Positions 1 to 7,784 of a stretch of DNA of 13,021 bases are shown here, piece after piece; positions within the stretch are counted from its first letter, which is position 1, and every line of letters begins with the position of its first letter. Origin of the DNA: Acidobacteriota bacterium (GTDB lineage: Bacteria; Acidobacteriota; Terriglobia; UBA7540); assembly GCA_021827245.1 (NCBI GenBank), contig JAKAWN010000175.1, forward strand, positions 1 to 13,021, given 5' to 3'. The translations under genes were made by a program, and so were the position numbers. A model generated the notes under the pieces. It saw nothing but the letters and a program-made list of their open reading frames with translations. It did not search any database and was not told the origin of the DNA.

Positions 1-121
1 CAGCCGGCCATACCATTTCGCCGAAGTTCGTCACCTGAACGGGTCGGCCCGTTAAAGGCGCCATTCGACCGTCCAAAGTCACCGTTGGCCAGGAGAATCA
101 AGTGCGATTATGAAATAATGG

Positions 122-151
122 TTGACAAGGAGGGGGCTGTTTTGGCATAAT
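122..151 (+). promoter_or_regulatory. sigma70-type promoter of the Fur-family gene
   Basis: A perfect -35 hexamer TTGACA (122-127) and a -10 hexamer CATAAT (146-151) are separated by 18 bp. Transcription would begin near 157-159, inside the palindrome at 153-175, leaving a leader of only about 20 bases before the ATG at 178. Operator and start site overlap, which is the classical layout for repression by the gene's own product. Confidence 0.75.
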
Positions 152-152
152 T

Positions 153-175
153 TAGTTGCGAATTATTCGCAACTA
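153..175. promoter_or_regulatory. perfect 11-1-11 palindrome, probable Fur-family operator
   Basis: The left arm TAGTTGCGAAT (153-163), a single central T (164) and the exact reverse complement (165-175) form a 23-bp perfect palindrome. Its core, TTGCGAAT-N-ATTCGCAA, has the odd-centred inverted-repeat form of Fur-superfamily boxes. It sits over the predicted transcription start and ends two bases before the ATG at 178. Negative autoregulation by the adjacent Fur-family protein is the natural inference; no second copy was found elsewhere in the window. Confidence 0.8.
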
Positions 176-177
176 GA

Positions 178-657
178 ATGCTTCTTGCAAAGCACCTCAA
201 AGAGCGACGCCGGGTCACGAACGAGCTGCGAGATCACGGTCTCCGCATGACTCGCCAGCGGCGGGTTATTGCGGAAGTCTTTCAAAAGGCCGGAGAGCAC
301 CTCGACGCTTCGGAGGTCCTGCGGCGGGCTCGCCAGCAGATGCCCGGCTTGCACCTCGCAACGGTCTATCGCGCCTTGGAGTCTCTCAAGAAGCTCGGCA
401 TCATTGACGAGCTCGACCTCATGCACTTCAAGGGAACCGGCCACTACTACGAAGCTCGCACCAACAAGGATCACATGCACTTCACCTGCCAGCGGTGCGG
501 CGGCGTGGTGGAGATCCAAACTCCGTTGTTTGAAAGGTTGAAAGGCCAGATTGAAGGCCGCCATGGCCTCGCCATCCGCGTGGCTCGGCTTGAACTGGGC
601 GGGATCTGTGGGACCTGTGCGTCCAGGAGAGAGCAAGCAGAAACTGTTTCGGCCTGA
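178..657 (+). CDS. Fur-family metalloregulator
   Basis: This is a 159-residue Fur-superfamily repressor (Fur, PerR, Zur and Mur are relatives) that controls metal homeostasis genes by metal-dependent DNA binding. The winged-helix half (about 15-90) carries the family recognition helix HLATVYRALESL (59-70). The dimerisation half has CQRC (104-107) and CGTC (144-147), the two CxxC pairs of the structural zinc site. Expected regulatory-site ligands are present: H41, E92, H99, H101 and E112. The second Fur site is degenerate (D98 and M100 replace His and Asp), so sensing may rest on one site. E112 rather than Asp argues against a peroxide-sensing PerR. The start at 178 has no Shine-Dalgarno sequence and a leader of about 20 bases; the next in-frame ATG (247) would cut the first helix, so 178 is preferred. 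Iron, manganese or zinc specificity cannot be settled from the sequence; the downstream Nramp favours iron or manganese. Confidence 0.95.
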   Translation: MLLAKHLKERRRVTNELRDHGLRMTRQRRVIAEVFQKAGEHLDASEVLRRARQQMPGLHLATVYRALESLKKLGIIDELDLMHFKGTGHYYEARTNKDHMHFTCQRCGGVVEIQTPLFERLKGQIEGRHGLAIRVARLELGGICGTCASRREQAETVSA

Positions 658-678
658 TTTTTGAATCAGAAAATAGTT

Positions 679-706
679 GACCCCGGTTGCGTGAACAACC
701 GGGGTC
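679..706 (+). terminator. strong hairpin after the Fur gene (terminator or attenuator without U-tract)
   Basis: GACCCCGGTTG (679-689) and its exact complement (696-706) form an 11-bp stem with a six-base loop, 21 bases after the Fur stop codon. No run of T follows, so it is not a textbook intrinsic terminator. It may reduce read-through into the genes at 842 onward, or stabilise the fur message 3' end. Confidence 0.5.
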
Positions 707-841
707 GTGAACGACGGCTGGCGATGTGGCACACCGGCAAACCGTGTCCTTTATTCTTTCTATCACCAACCTGCCGCTGCCGCAAGTCGTCATCCCGTGA
801 TCTCTCACAAACAAGAAACCAACAGAAACCAGGAGAATGAC

Positions 842-1759
842 ATGTTAGAGGCGGGACGGTTGGGACCGGAGAAACGGCGCGCGGCGGGCGGGGTCATTGC
901 GGCTTCCCTTTTGCTTTTAGCCTTAGGGGCTTTGCCAGCACGCGCGCAGGAGAGCCCTTACATCGTGACCTACGACCATTATCTCGAGGAGCCGGGAAAC
1001 CTCGAGGTGGAGTATTTCTCGACGTTTGGGACGCAGCGCGGCGGCAATGACTTCATCGCTCCCTGGGTGGAATTCGAATACGGTGCGACCGCGTGGTGGA
1101 CCACCGAGTTCTATCTCGACAGCCAGAGCACGTTCAACGACAGCTCCCTTTTCACCGGCTTTCGCTGGGAAAATCGCTTCCGGCCGTTCCAGCTCGAACA
1201 CTTCATCAATCCGGTGATCTATATCGAGTACGAGCAAACCAGCGGGGCGGACAAAATTATAAAGGAAGTTGAAGGGCATGACGTTGAGTCCGATCATGCC
1301 GACCCCAGCTCCGCCCTGCGCCAGGAGCGCGACCACGAATTGGAATGCAAGCTGCTGCTCTCGAAGTCGTTCAAGGGCTGGAATGTCGCCGTGAACCCTA
1401 TTGCCACTAAGAACCTCTCTCCGAGCGAGCCGTGGGAATTCGGCTATGCCGTGGGGGCCAGCCGCCCGCTGGCGCTCAAGACATCTCCCAACCGATGCAC
1501 CTTCTGCCGCGAGAATTTTATCGCTGGAGTTGAGATCTACGGGGGTCTGGGCGACGCCGACAGTTTCGGGCTGCACGACACTTCCCATTATCTTGCGCCC
1601 GCCGTGGCCTGGAATCTTCCGTCGGGCTGGACGTTGCGCATTTCGCCCGGGTTCGGCTTGAACGGCAATAGCCATCGCCTGCTATTGCGCTGGGGAGTAT
1701 CGCGAGAGTTCGCCGGCTTCGGAGAGATCGTACGCCAGTGGTTCGGAGGCCGCCGATGA
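842..1759 (+). CDS. exported outer-membrane beta-barrel-like protein, function unknown
   Basis: This is a 305-residue protein with a signal peptide: basic start, hydrophobic core around 18-31, and a likely cleavage after LPARAQ (31-36). The mature part alternates aromatic and polar residues in short strands (VTYDHYL, LEVEYFSTF, WVEFEYGATAWWTTEFYL) and ends with strand-like segments, the pattern of small outer-membrane barrels. A charged, His/Asp/Glu-rich loop spans about 141-166, and a CTFC motif lies at 219-222. I do not recognise a named family. The ATG at 842 is preferred over upstream in-frame starts because AGGAG (831-835) lies six bases before it and the signal peptide follows directly. 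The stop overlaps the next start (ATGA), tying it to the cytochrome and the receptor. A metal- or substrate-related surface role is only an inference. Confidence 0.75.
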   Translation: MLEAGRLGPEKRRAAGGVIAASLLLLALGALPARAQESPYIVTYDHYLEEPGNLEVEYFSTFGTQRGGNDFIAPWVEFEYGATAWWTTEFYLDSQSTFNDSSLFTGFRWENRFRPFQLEHFINPVIYIEYEQTSGADKIIKEVEGHDVESDHADPSSALRQERDHELECKLLLSKSFKGWNVAVNPIATKNLSPSEPWEFGYAVGASRPLALKTSPNRCTFCRENFIAGVEIYGGLGDADSFGLHDTSHYLAPAVAWNLPSGWTLRISPGFGLNGNSHRLLLRWGVSREFAGFGEIVRQWFGGRR

Positions 1760-2286
1760 CGAAACGAGCCCAGTCGCTTCCTTCCCACATGCTCACTACC
1801 GCAGCCATCGCAGGCCTCCTTTCTCTTGGCGTCCAAGGAGCCCTCGGAGAGAAGAAAAGCACAACTGCGGCGGAGAATAACAAGTTAGTGTACGCCGCGC
1901 TCGCGAAAGCTCCAGAGAAAGCACGCGCCAAACGCAACCCATTTGAAAGTGACCCCGATGCAGTGGCGGCGGGCCGAAAGCTCTTTGAACAGCATTGCGC
2001 GGAGTGTCACGGACAAACAGCCGAGGGTGCAAAGAGAGGTCCAAGCCTGCGCCCTGCGGAGGTGCAGCAGGCACCGGCCGGCGCCATTTTTTGGATTTTA
2101 ACTAACGGAGTGGTGCGCCGCGGGATGCCCGACTGGTCCAACCTGCCGGAGCCGGAACGGTGGCAACTCGTCACCTTCCTGAAATCGCTGGGTCCCGCGC
2201 CCAAGTCGGCTGAAGGGCATGAGGTTAATCCCCAAAAACATCCTACCGGCGGAACTTCCAGCGAGAAGGGAGGACTCTCACGGTGA
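1756..2286 (+). CDS. exported mono-haem cytochrome c
   Basis: This is a 176-residue secreted class I-like cytochrome c. A signal peptide covers about 1-31 (hydrophobic core LTTAAIAGLLSLGVQGALG). The haem attachment site CAECH is at 81-85, within a region starting AAGRKLFEQH that is typical of the cytochrome c/cbb3-subunit fold; Met124 in RRGMPDW is the probable sixth iron ligand. The C-terminal 30 residues are low-complexity and likely disordered. The start at 1756 has GGAGG (1745-1749) six bases upstream and overlaps the previous stop; a GTG at 1738 lacks this spacing. It would act in the periplasm as an electron carrier. Placed between a barrel protein and a TonB receptor, it could change the redox state of a metal or donate electrons in respiration; the sequence cannot decide. 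Confidence 0.9.
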   Translation: MTKRAQSLPSHMLTTAAIAGLLSLGVQGALGEKKSTTAAENNKLVYAALAKAPEKARAKRNPFESDPDAVAAGRKLFEQHCAECHGQTAEGAKRGPSLRPAEVQQAPAGAIFWILTNGVVRRGMPDWSNLPEPERWQLVTFLKSLGPAPKSAEGHEVNPQKHPTGGTSSEKGGLSR

Positions 2287-5200
2287 AGCACAGTGTCAGC
2301 ATAGCGCGGATCTTGGTCCTAATTCTCCTTTTCTCATTTGTCCGGGTCTGGGCCGGTGCGGGAGCGACGATTTCAGGCACTGTGGCGGACCCGAGCGGAG
2401 CGGTAATCCCCGGCGCTACGATCATCACCGAGAACGCCGAGACAGGAATCCAGCACAAGGTCGCCACCAACGCGGAGGGTTTCTACACCTTCCCGACACT
2501 GCCCCCAGGCCATTACGAAATCGAAATCTATCATCCCGGATTCAAACCGTTTCAACGACTCGGGCTAAGCGTTCACGCCAATGCCTCATTGCGAGTTGAC
2601 GCTCGATTGGAACTGGCCGCCCACACAGAGACCGTTATCGTATCGGAGGCGGCCGTTCACATCGAAACTGCAAATACCCAGATGGGCGAAGCCGTCGCCG
2701 GAAGCAAGATGACCGGGATCCCATTGAACGGCCGGGCTTACACCGATCTCTTGGCTCTTCAGGCGGGCATTATTCCGATCAGCTCGCAACAACCCAACGC
2801 CGTGGTAATGGCCGGAGTCAGCAGCACGCCGCCCTCCGGTGACCTCGATCCCGGAAACATATCAGTGAGCGGCCAGCGAGAAACCGCCAACGGTTTTATG
2901 GTGAACGGCAGCAATGTTGAGGAAAACGTCAACATGAGCACGGCGATCGTCCCGAATCTCGATTCCATCCAAGAATTCCGGGTACTGACCAGCAACTTTG
3001 ACGCCGAATACGGCAATTACAGTGGCGGGCAGATCGTCGTGGTCACCAAATCAGGCGGCAATCAATTCCACGGTGACGGGTTCGAATTCCTGCGCAATAC
3101 GAGTCTGGACGCGCGAAACTTCTTCTCCTCCGATCGGGCGGAGTTCCGTCAGAACCAGTTTGGAGGCACCTTGGGTGGCCCCGTAGAACGCGACAAGATA
3201 TTCTTTTTTGGCGATTACCAAGGCACCGGCATGACCGAGGGCATGGATACCGGGCTCATTGCGGTTCCATCCGTGGAGGACCGCGGCGGCGATCTCGCCG
3301 ATCTCGAAAATTCGTTGACTCGAACCGTCAAGGGTCAAAACTGGGCGAATCTGCTATCGCAAAAGCTGGGCTACACAGTTTATCCGGGCGAGCCTTACTA
3401 CGCACCGGGTTGCACGAGTTTTGGGGGGTGCGTTTTTCCCAACGCCATGATTCCTCAGAGCGCCTGGTCGGCGCCTGCCAAAGCGTTGCTGCAATACATC
3501 CCTCAACCCAACCAGGGCGTCAGTTACCTTTCCACCTCGGCCTACAATCAGACCCTTCGCGATGACAAAGGAGCGGTGAGGCTTGATTCGAACACACGCT
3601 TGGGGACCCTCTCCGCCTACTACTCGCGGGACGATTACTTTCAGAACAACCCTTACCCCACAGCGCAGGGTGGAGCCAATGTCCCCGGTTTCAACGCCAT
3701 CTCCCGGGGCCGCGCGCAACTGCTGAGCCTCAGTGAGACAAAGACGCTGGACGCGAACATGGTCAATGAGTTTCACCTCAGCTATTTGAGATTTTCGAAC
3801 CAGGTCGGCCAGCCCGTAGGCGGTGTAGGCCCCAGGCTGAGCGAGCAAGGATTCGTGGAAGGCCCCGGAACGCTCGGCATTGTTCCTCTCGATCCTAAGA
3901 TCGAAGGCATCGAAAACGTTTCGTTCAACTCGTTCACCTTCGGAGTGGACACCACCGGGCTCGCGCAGGTGAACAATCTGTACCAAGTGACTGAAGACTT
4001 CTCCAAGGTGGTTGGGAAGCACCTGTTGAAGATGGGAGGTGGATTCCACTTTGACCAAATCAACGTCAACCCGGATGCTGTCTTCAATGGCTCGTTCCAA
4101 TTCTCGGGAAGCGAGACTGGGTCGGACTTTGCCGACTTTCTCCTGGGCGTGGCCAGCTTCTACCGCCAGGGAGATTCCGCAAGTTTTTATCTTCGCAACA
4201 AATATATTGGATTGTATGGGCAGGACAGTTGGCGTGTGAAGCCCACTCTAACCTTGAATTATGGCCTGCGCTGGGATGTGCTTCCTCCCTGGCGCGAAAA
4301 ATACAACCAGCTTCAAACCCTTTTCCCCGGCCAGCAGTCCTTGGTTTACCCGGGTGCGCCTGAGGGGCTGATTTTCCCAGGCGACCCCGCAATCCCGCGA
4401 ACGCTGGCTCCGACAAAATACACCAACTTCGCTCCGCGCGTCGGCCTGGCTTGGTCGCCAAACTTCCAGAGCGGTCTGCTGCGAAGGATTTTTGGTGGCT
4501 CCGGAAAAACCAGTGTGCGCGCTGGATATGGAATGTTTTATACAGCCTTCGAGGGGCTTTCGGCCAGCATCATGAGCGCCAACCCGCCGTACGGTTACGA
4601 CTACGACAGCAGCACCATCGGGCCGCCATTGTTCGCTACACCCTTCGTGGCGGCTGCAACTGGCAAGAGTTTCGGGCAGCCGTTTCCGTCACCGATTGCC
4701 GCCTATGGAGCTTCCGCGAGGAACCCCGACACGGCGGTTGATTGGTCCAAATATGAGCCAGTCACCGGCGTGCCATCCTTTTTCCGCCGCAATGTGCCGC
4801 CCTATTCTGAGGCCTACATACTGTCTCTCGAGCGCGAAGTTGCCCCGAATACGGTTTTCAGTCTTAGCTACATCGGTTCCGAGGCTCATCATCTTCTCGT
4901 TCTTAACTCAGCGAATCCTGGCAACGCCGCCTTGTGTTTGAGCGTCAGCCGGCCTGATGAGGTCATGCCGGGCACGCCGACCTGTGGTCCTTTCAGCGAA
5001 GGTGGTATTTTCACGCGCGCGAATGGTCAGACTGTGCAGGTCCGCGGGCCTTTCAGTTCGCAATTCGACGCTGTCACCTATCAGAAAACCATTGGCAGCT
5101 CGAATTACAATGCGCTGGAGGTCAGCCTCCGCCACAACAGCAAGTCTCTGGAGGTCATGGCGGGGTACACTTACAGCAAATCCCTCGACGACTCTTCCAG

Positions 5201-5816
5201 TCTCGCGGAGCCGCTCAATCCGATTGATCCCGGTCTGAGCAAAGCCCTCTCCGCTTTCGATATGCGCCACAACTTCGTGGCGAGTTTCAAGTACGTGCTG
5301 CCGATCAGTTATCTCCTGTGCCGAAAGAACCGCTGGACCCAAGGATGGGCCCTCTCGGGCATAACGCGGTTCGCAACTGGACTGCCTGTCACCCTGTACA
5401 ACAACAACGACACCTCCCTGCTTGGCAGCATTCCCAACGGCATCAATAACAACGGGGTGGATACGCCGAATTTTACTCCCGGCAATCTCGAAATCAATAC
5501 CGACCCCCGGAATGGCAAGCCCGCCTTCAACAACTCGCTCTTCAGTCTTCCGGCGCTCGGCCAAATCGGTACGGCGGCGCGGCGGTTCTTTTACGGTCCG
5601 GGAATCGAGAATTTCGACATGGCGTTGCTCAAAAACCTCCGCTTGACCGAATCTAAATCGCTGCAGTTCCGCCTTGAGGCGTTCAATGGTTTCAATCATG
5701 CACAGTTTTACGGGCCCGCGGCGGTTGACGGGAACATCAGCAGCGCGGCTTTCGGGCGCGTGGTGAGCGCGGCCGCTCCCCGGCTGGTTCAACTAGGAAT
5801 CAAGTTCTTGTACTGA
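2283..5816 (+). CDS. Oar-like TonB-dependent outer-membrane receptor
   Basis: This is a 1177-residue TonB-dependent receptor of the Oar/carboxypeptidase-regulatory-domain type abundant in Acidobacteriota. A signal peptide (about 1-26, hydrophobic core ILVLILLFSFV) is followed by the regulatory-like beta-sandwich (about 28-110; ISGTVADPSGAVIPGATI and TNAEGFYTFPTLPPGHYEI), a plug (about 120-260, with IPLNGRAYTDLLALQAGI and SGGQIVVVTKSGGN) and a long barrel. It ends LVQLGIKFLY, the aromatic C-terminus expected of an outer-membrane barrel. Such receptors use TonB energy to import metal chelates, glycans or other large ligands. The GTG start overlaps the cytochrome stop, and GGGAGGA (2268-2274) lies eight bases upstream. 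Its ligand is unknown; operon linkage to an Nramp transporter and a Fur-type regulator suggests a metal complex. Confidence 0.95.
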   Translation: MKHSVSIARILVLILLFSFVRVWAGAGATISGTVADPSGAVIPGATIITENAETGIQHKVATNAEGFYTFPTLPPGHYEIEIYHPGFKPFQRLGLSVHANASLRVDARLELAAHTETVIVSEAAVHIETANTQMGEAVAGSKMTGIPLNGRAYTDLLALQAGIIPISSQQPNAVVMAGVSSTPPSGDLDPGNISVSGQRETANGFMVNGSNVEENVNMSTAIVPNLDSIQEFRVLTSNFDAEYGNYSGGQIVVVTKSGGNQFHGDGFEFLRNTSLDARNFFSSDRAEFRQNQFGGTLGGPVERDKIFFFGDYQGTGMTEGMDTGLIAVPSVEDRGGDLADLENSLTRTVKGQNWANLLSQKLGYTVYPGEPYYAPGCTSFGGCVFPNAMIPQSAWSAPAKALLQYIPQPNQGVSYLSTSAYNQTLRDDKGAVRLDSNTRLGTLSAYYSRDDYFQNNPYPTAQGGANVPGFNAISRGRAQLLSLSETKTLDANMVNEFHLSYLRFSNQVGQPVGGVGPRLSEQGFVEGPGTLGIVPLDPKIEGIENVSFNSFTFGVDTTGLAQVNNLYQVTEDFSKVVGKHLLKMGGGFHFDQINVNPDAVFNGSFQFSGSETGSDFADFLLGVASFYRQGDSASFYLRNKYIGLYGQDSWRVKPTLTLNYGLRWDVLPPWREKYNQLQTLFPGQQSLVYPGAPEGLIFPGDPAIPRTLAPTKYTNFAPRVGLAWSPNFQSGLLRRIFGGSGKTSVRAGYGMFYTAFEGLSASIMSANPPYGYDYDSSTIGPPLFATPFVAAATGKSFGQPFPSPIAAYGASARNPDTAVDWSKYEPVTGVPSFFRRNVPPYSEAYILSLEREVAPNTVFSLSYIGSEAHHLLVLNSANPGNAALCLSVSRPDEVMPGTPTCGPFSEGGIFTRANGQTVQVRGPFSSQFDAVTYQKTIGSSNYNALEVSLRHNSKSLEVMAGYTYSKSLDDSSSLAEPLNPIDPGLSKALSAFDMRHNFVASFKYVLPISYLLCRKNRWTQGWALSGITRFATGLPVTLYNNNDTSLLGSIPNGINNNGVDTPNFTPGNLEINTDPRNGKPAFNNSLFSLPALGQIGTAARRFFYGPGIENFDMALLKNLRLTESKSLQFRLEAFNGFNHAQFYGPAAVDGNISSAAFGRVVSAAAPRLVQLGIKFLY

Positions 5817-5818
5817 TC

Positions 5819-7177
5819 ATGAACCAAGGACAAGGAACTACTAACTCAGGTCTTGGCTTGAAGCTGCGCCCGAACGTCGGAGCGGCCGAGCGGCGCGATC
5901 GGGAAGAGCGCGGCACATTGCGCATCGAGAGGCGGCTTGATATCGGTCTGCGCGGTGCGTTGAGACGCTTAGTCGCATATTTTGCCGTACTCGGTCCAGG
6001 ACAGATAGTGATGATGGCCGACACGGACGTTGGCAGTGTCATCACCGCCGCCCAAAGCGGGGCGCGTTGGGGCTATGCGCTCCTGCCTCTGCAATTTCTG
6101 CTGATTCCCGTCTTGTTCGTCGTGCAGGAACTGACGGTGCGCCTGGGAATTTTCACCGGCAAGGGACATGGGGAGCTGATCCGCGAGCGGTACGGCGCGG
6201 GCTGGGGATGGGTGTCGGTCGGGGGATTGGTAGCGTCAATCGTAGGAGCGATGGTGTCGGAATTCTCCGGCATTGCGGGCGTCGGAGAACTTCTGGGCGT
6301 GCCGCGGGCCACCAGCCTGTCGCTGGCGGTGGGCTTTCTGTTAATGGTGGTGTGGGCAGGGTCGTACCGGAGGGTGGAGCGGATTGCGCTTGGCCTCGGT
6401 TTTTTCGAGATGGCCTTCCTATGGGTGGCGCTCGAAGCTCATCCGCAAGCAGGATCGTTGGCGCAAGCATTAGTAGGATCACCGTGGCGCGACGCCGGTT
6501 TCCGGTACCTGGTGGCGGCGAACATCGGCGCGGTGATCATGCCGTGGATGATCTTTTTCCAGCAGTCGGCGGTAGTGGATAAACGGCTCCAGTCCCAACA
6601 TCTGTGTGCGGCGCGGTGGGACACGGCTTTGGGATCCGTGGTCACACAGCTCGTCATGGCGGCCATTCTGGTCACAACTGCGGCGACCATCGGCTCGCAG
6701 CACGGCGCCCGGTCGCTCGGCACGGTGGGGCAGATCGCGCAAGCCCTGATTCCCTATCTAGGCCCGGAAACCGGACGGCTCGTTTTCGGCCTGGGGACCC
6801 TCGGCGCGGCGTTTGTTGCGATTATCGTGACCTCCCTCGCGGCGGCGTGGGGCATTGGGGAGATGACCGGCTACAGACACTCCCTGGAGAGCCGTCCTGG
6901 AGAAGCCCCATGGTTTTACGGAGTCTATGCGATGGCCGTAGTGGGTTCGGCCGTGCTGGTGGCCCGCGCGCCAAACCTCATTGCGCTGAATTTGGGCATC
7001 GAGATCATGAACGCGCTGCTCCTGCCGTTGGTGCTTGGCTTCCTGGTGTTGCTGGCGGCCCGCGTGCTGCCGGAGAAGCATCGCCTGCGTGGAGCTCACT
7101 TGTGGGCGGTGGTTGCGACCTGCGCGATCACGACTGGCGTGGGGCTTTGGTGCGCACTGAGCGGGATGAGTTGGTGA
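5819..7177 (+). CDS. Nramp (SLC11)-family divalent metal transporter with variant metal-site motifs
   Basis: This is a 452-residue inner-membrane protein with about 11 hydrophobic segments after a 50-residue charged N-terminal extension. The Nramp signature is clear in TM1 (VLGPGQIV, 58-64; QSGARWGYALL, 79-89) and TM6 (GAVIMPWMIFF). The family's DPGN motif is D70-V71-G72-S73 here, and the TM6 MPH is M241-P242-W243. The Asp and Met ligands and Ala238 are kept, but the Asn and His are replaced. Nramp proteins import Mn2+ or Fe2+ with protons, and some divergent clades move Mg2+, so substrate is uncertain. The start lies two bases after the receptor stop with no good Shine-Dalgarno sequence, implying translational coupling. 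In this operon it would be the inner-membrane step for whatever metal the TonB receptor brings in. Confidence 0.92.
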   Translation: MNQGQGTTNSGLGLKLRPNVGAAERRDREERGTLRIERRLDIGLRGALRRLVAYFAVLGPGQIVMMADTDVGSVITAAQSGARWGYALLPLQFLLIPVLFVVQELTVRLGIFTGKGHGELIRERYGAGWGWVSVGGLVASIVGAMVSEFSGIAGVGELLGVPRATSLSLAVGFLLMVVWAGSYRRVERIALGLGFFEMAFLWVALEAHPQAGSLAQALVGSPWRDAGFRYLVAANIGAVIMPWMIFFQQSAVVDKRLQSQHLCAARWDTALGSVVTQLVMAAILVTTAATIGSQHGARSLGTVGQIAQALIPYLGPETGRLVFGLGTLGAAFVAIIVTSLAAAWGIGEMTGYRHSLESRPGEAPWFYGVYAMAVVGSAVLVARAPNLIALNLGIEIMNALLLPLVLGFLVLLAARVLPEKHRLRGAHLWAVVATCAITTGVGLWCALSGMSW

Positions 7178-7256
7178 AGTTCAATCCTCCCGTGCTGCAA
7201 CCAGCCGTCCTCAATGGAGGGCGATAGCTCGCCATTTTCGGGCGAACCTCTGTGCA

Positions 7257-7340
7257 ATGAACATCACGTTCAAGTGCAACATCAGCGGCGTCGCATTCGG
7301 CCGCATCGTCGGTGCGGCATCCGCGCCGCTGTCATCATTC
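7257..7340 (+). pseudogene. relic of a TonB-receptor C-terminus
   Basis: A short open frame from ATG 7257 reads NISGVAFGRIVGAASAPL at 7278-7331. This closely resembles NISSAAFGRVVSAAAPRL near the end of the receptor at 5734-5787, and 38 of 54 aligned nucleotides match by my count. The terminal strand (QLGIKFLY) is missing and the frame runs on into unrelated sequence. It is probably the decayed end of a second Oar-type receptor gene, or debris from a duplication, immediately downstream of the Nramp gene. It may include more decayed sequence than can be recognised. Confidence 0.5.
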
Positions 7341-7436
7341 GCGGCTCATTCTCTGGAGCGTAGGCCATGGCAAGGGACTAGGAAAAAACGGTCCTGCCAA
7401 ACCACCCCACACTAATCGGGGATTTCCGCGTGCTGA
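7341..7436. other. non-coding stretch
   Basis: Together with 7178-7256 this makes up the gap between the Nramp gene and the 59-residue minus-strand gene. No frame has a credible start, ribosome binding site or recognisable protein, and no strong hairpin or repeat was found. The two convergent transcription units meet somewhere here. Confidence 0.5.
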
Positions 7437-7477
7437 ATCTCCGTATCAGAGATCCAGAAGCCCGTCAAAGCGGGCTT
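7437..7477 (-). terminator. two small hairpins downstream of the 59-residue gene
   Basis: AAGCCCG (7458-7464) pairs with CGGGCTT (7471-7477) around a six-base loop, starting 23 bases past the stop of the minus-strand gene. A second 5-bp repeat, ATCTC/GAGAT (7437-7441 and 7449-7453), follows. Neither is followed by a T-run on the minus strand, so termination is plausible but unproven. Confidence 0.4.
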
Positions 7478-7500
7478 GTGCCAGACCTGTCAAAACCGGA

Positions 7501-7680
7501 TTACCCAATCGCAGCAAGCATACCGGCGCGAATTGCTTCCACTAACTGGTTCCACTCATCCTTCCCCAAGGTTACCGTATTCCTATCTTCGCCGATCCGG
7601 ACGTGGTCTGCGAAGACCTCAACCGCAGGGCACTCACTGCAGGAAGGACAAAGGCTCATGACTTGAATTGGTTTCTGCAT
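7501..7680 (-). CDS. 59-residue Cys-rich protein of the metal cluster
   Basis: This small gene encodes 59 residues and is easy to miss because of its length. The start is well supported: AGGAGA (7694-7689) lies eight bases before ATG 7680. The N-terminus has a CPSCSECP motif (11-18; Cys 11, 14 and 17), then VEVFADHVRIGEDRNTVTL and an acidic amphipathic helix DEWNQLVEAIRAG (41-53). The pattern of Cys-x2-Cys-x2-Cys-Pro, VRIGED and an EWN helix resembles small uncharacterised proteins I recall from other bacterial genomes; this is memory, not a search. The three thiols suggest binding of a soft metal. It follows the glutaredoxin by 104 bases on the same strand and is probably the last gene of the MerR-controlled operon. 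No function is established. Confidence 0.8.
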   Translation of the reverse strand: MQKPIQVMSLCPSCSECPAVEVFADHVRIGEDRNTVTLGKDEWNQLVEAIRAGMLAAIG

Positions 7681-7692
7681 CGCATTTATCTC

Positions 7693-7711
7693 CTATCGGT
7701 CGGCTTGAAGC
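7693..7711 (-). promoter_or_regulatory. intergenic hairpin upstream of the 59-residue gene
   Basis: On the + strand GGTCGGC (about 7697-7703) and GCCGGCC pair over 7 bp, including one G-T pair, around a five-base TTGAA loop. It lies between the glutaredoxin stop and the ribosome binding site at 7689-7694. It could be an RNA-processing or partial-termination hairpin that sets different levels for the last gene. There is no T-run, and coordinates are accurate to a few bases. Confidence 0.3.
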
Positions 7712-7784
7712 CGGCCATGATTTGATGAACATCGGCGCGCATTCCCCAGTGCGGTACCAGGCATGACGTCGAAACCCGGTCCCG

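Noticed and set aside
3..38. Possible tail of an upstream gene reading AGHTISPKFVT before a TGA
   Set aside because: Eleven codons at the window edge are too few to tell coding from chance; another frame stays open to 150 as well.
163..732. Long minus-strand frame across the Fur gene
   Set aside because: It is a shadow of the Fur coding sequence, without recognisable domains or ribosome binding site, and would overlap the promoter and operator.
4908..5792. 294-codon minus-strand frame inside the TonB receptor
   Set aside because: It is a codon-bias shadow of a high-confidence receptor sequence; composition is Arg/Glu-rich and no family is recognisable.
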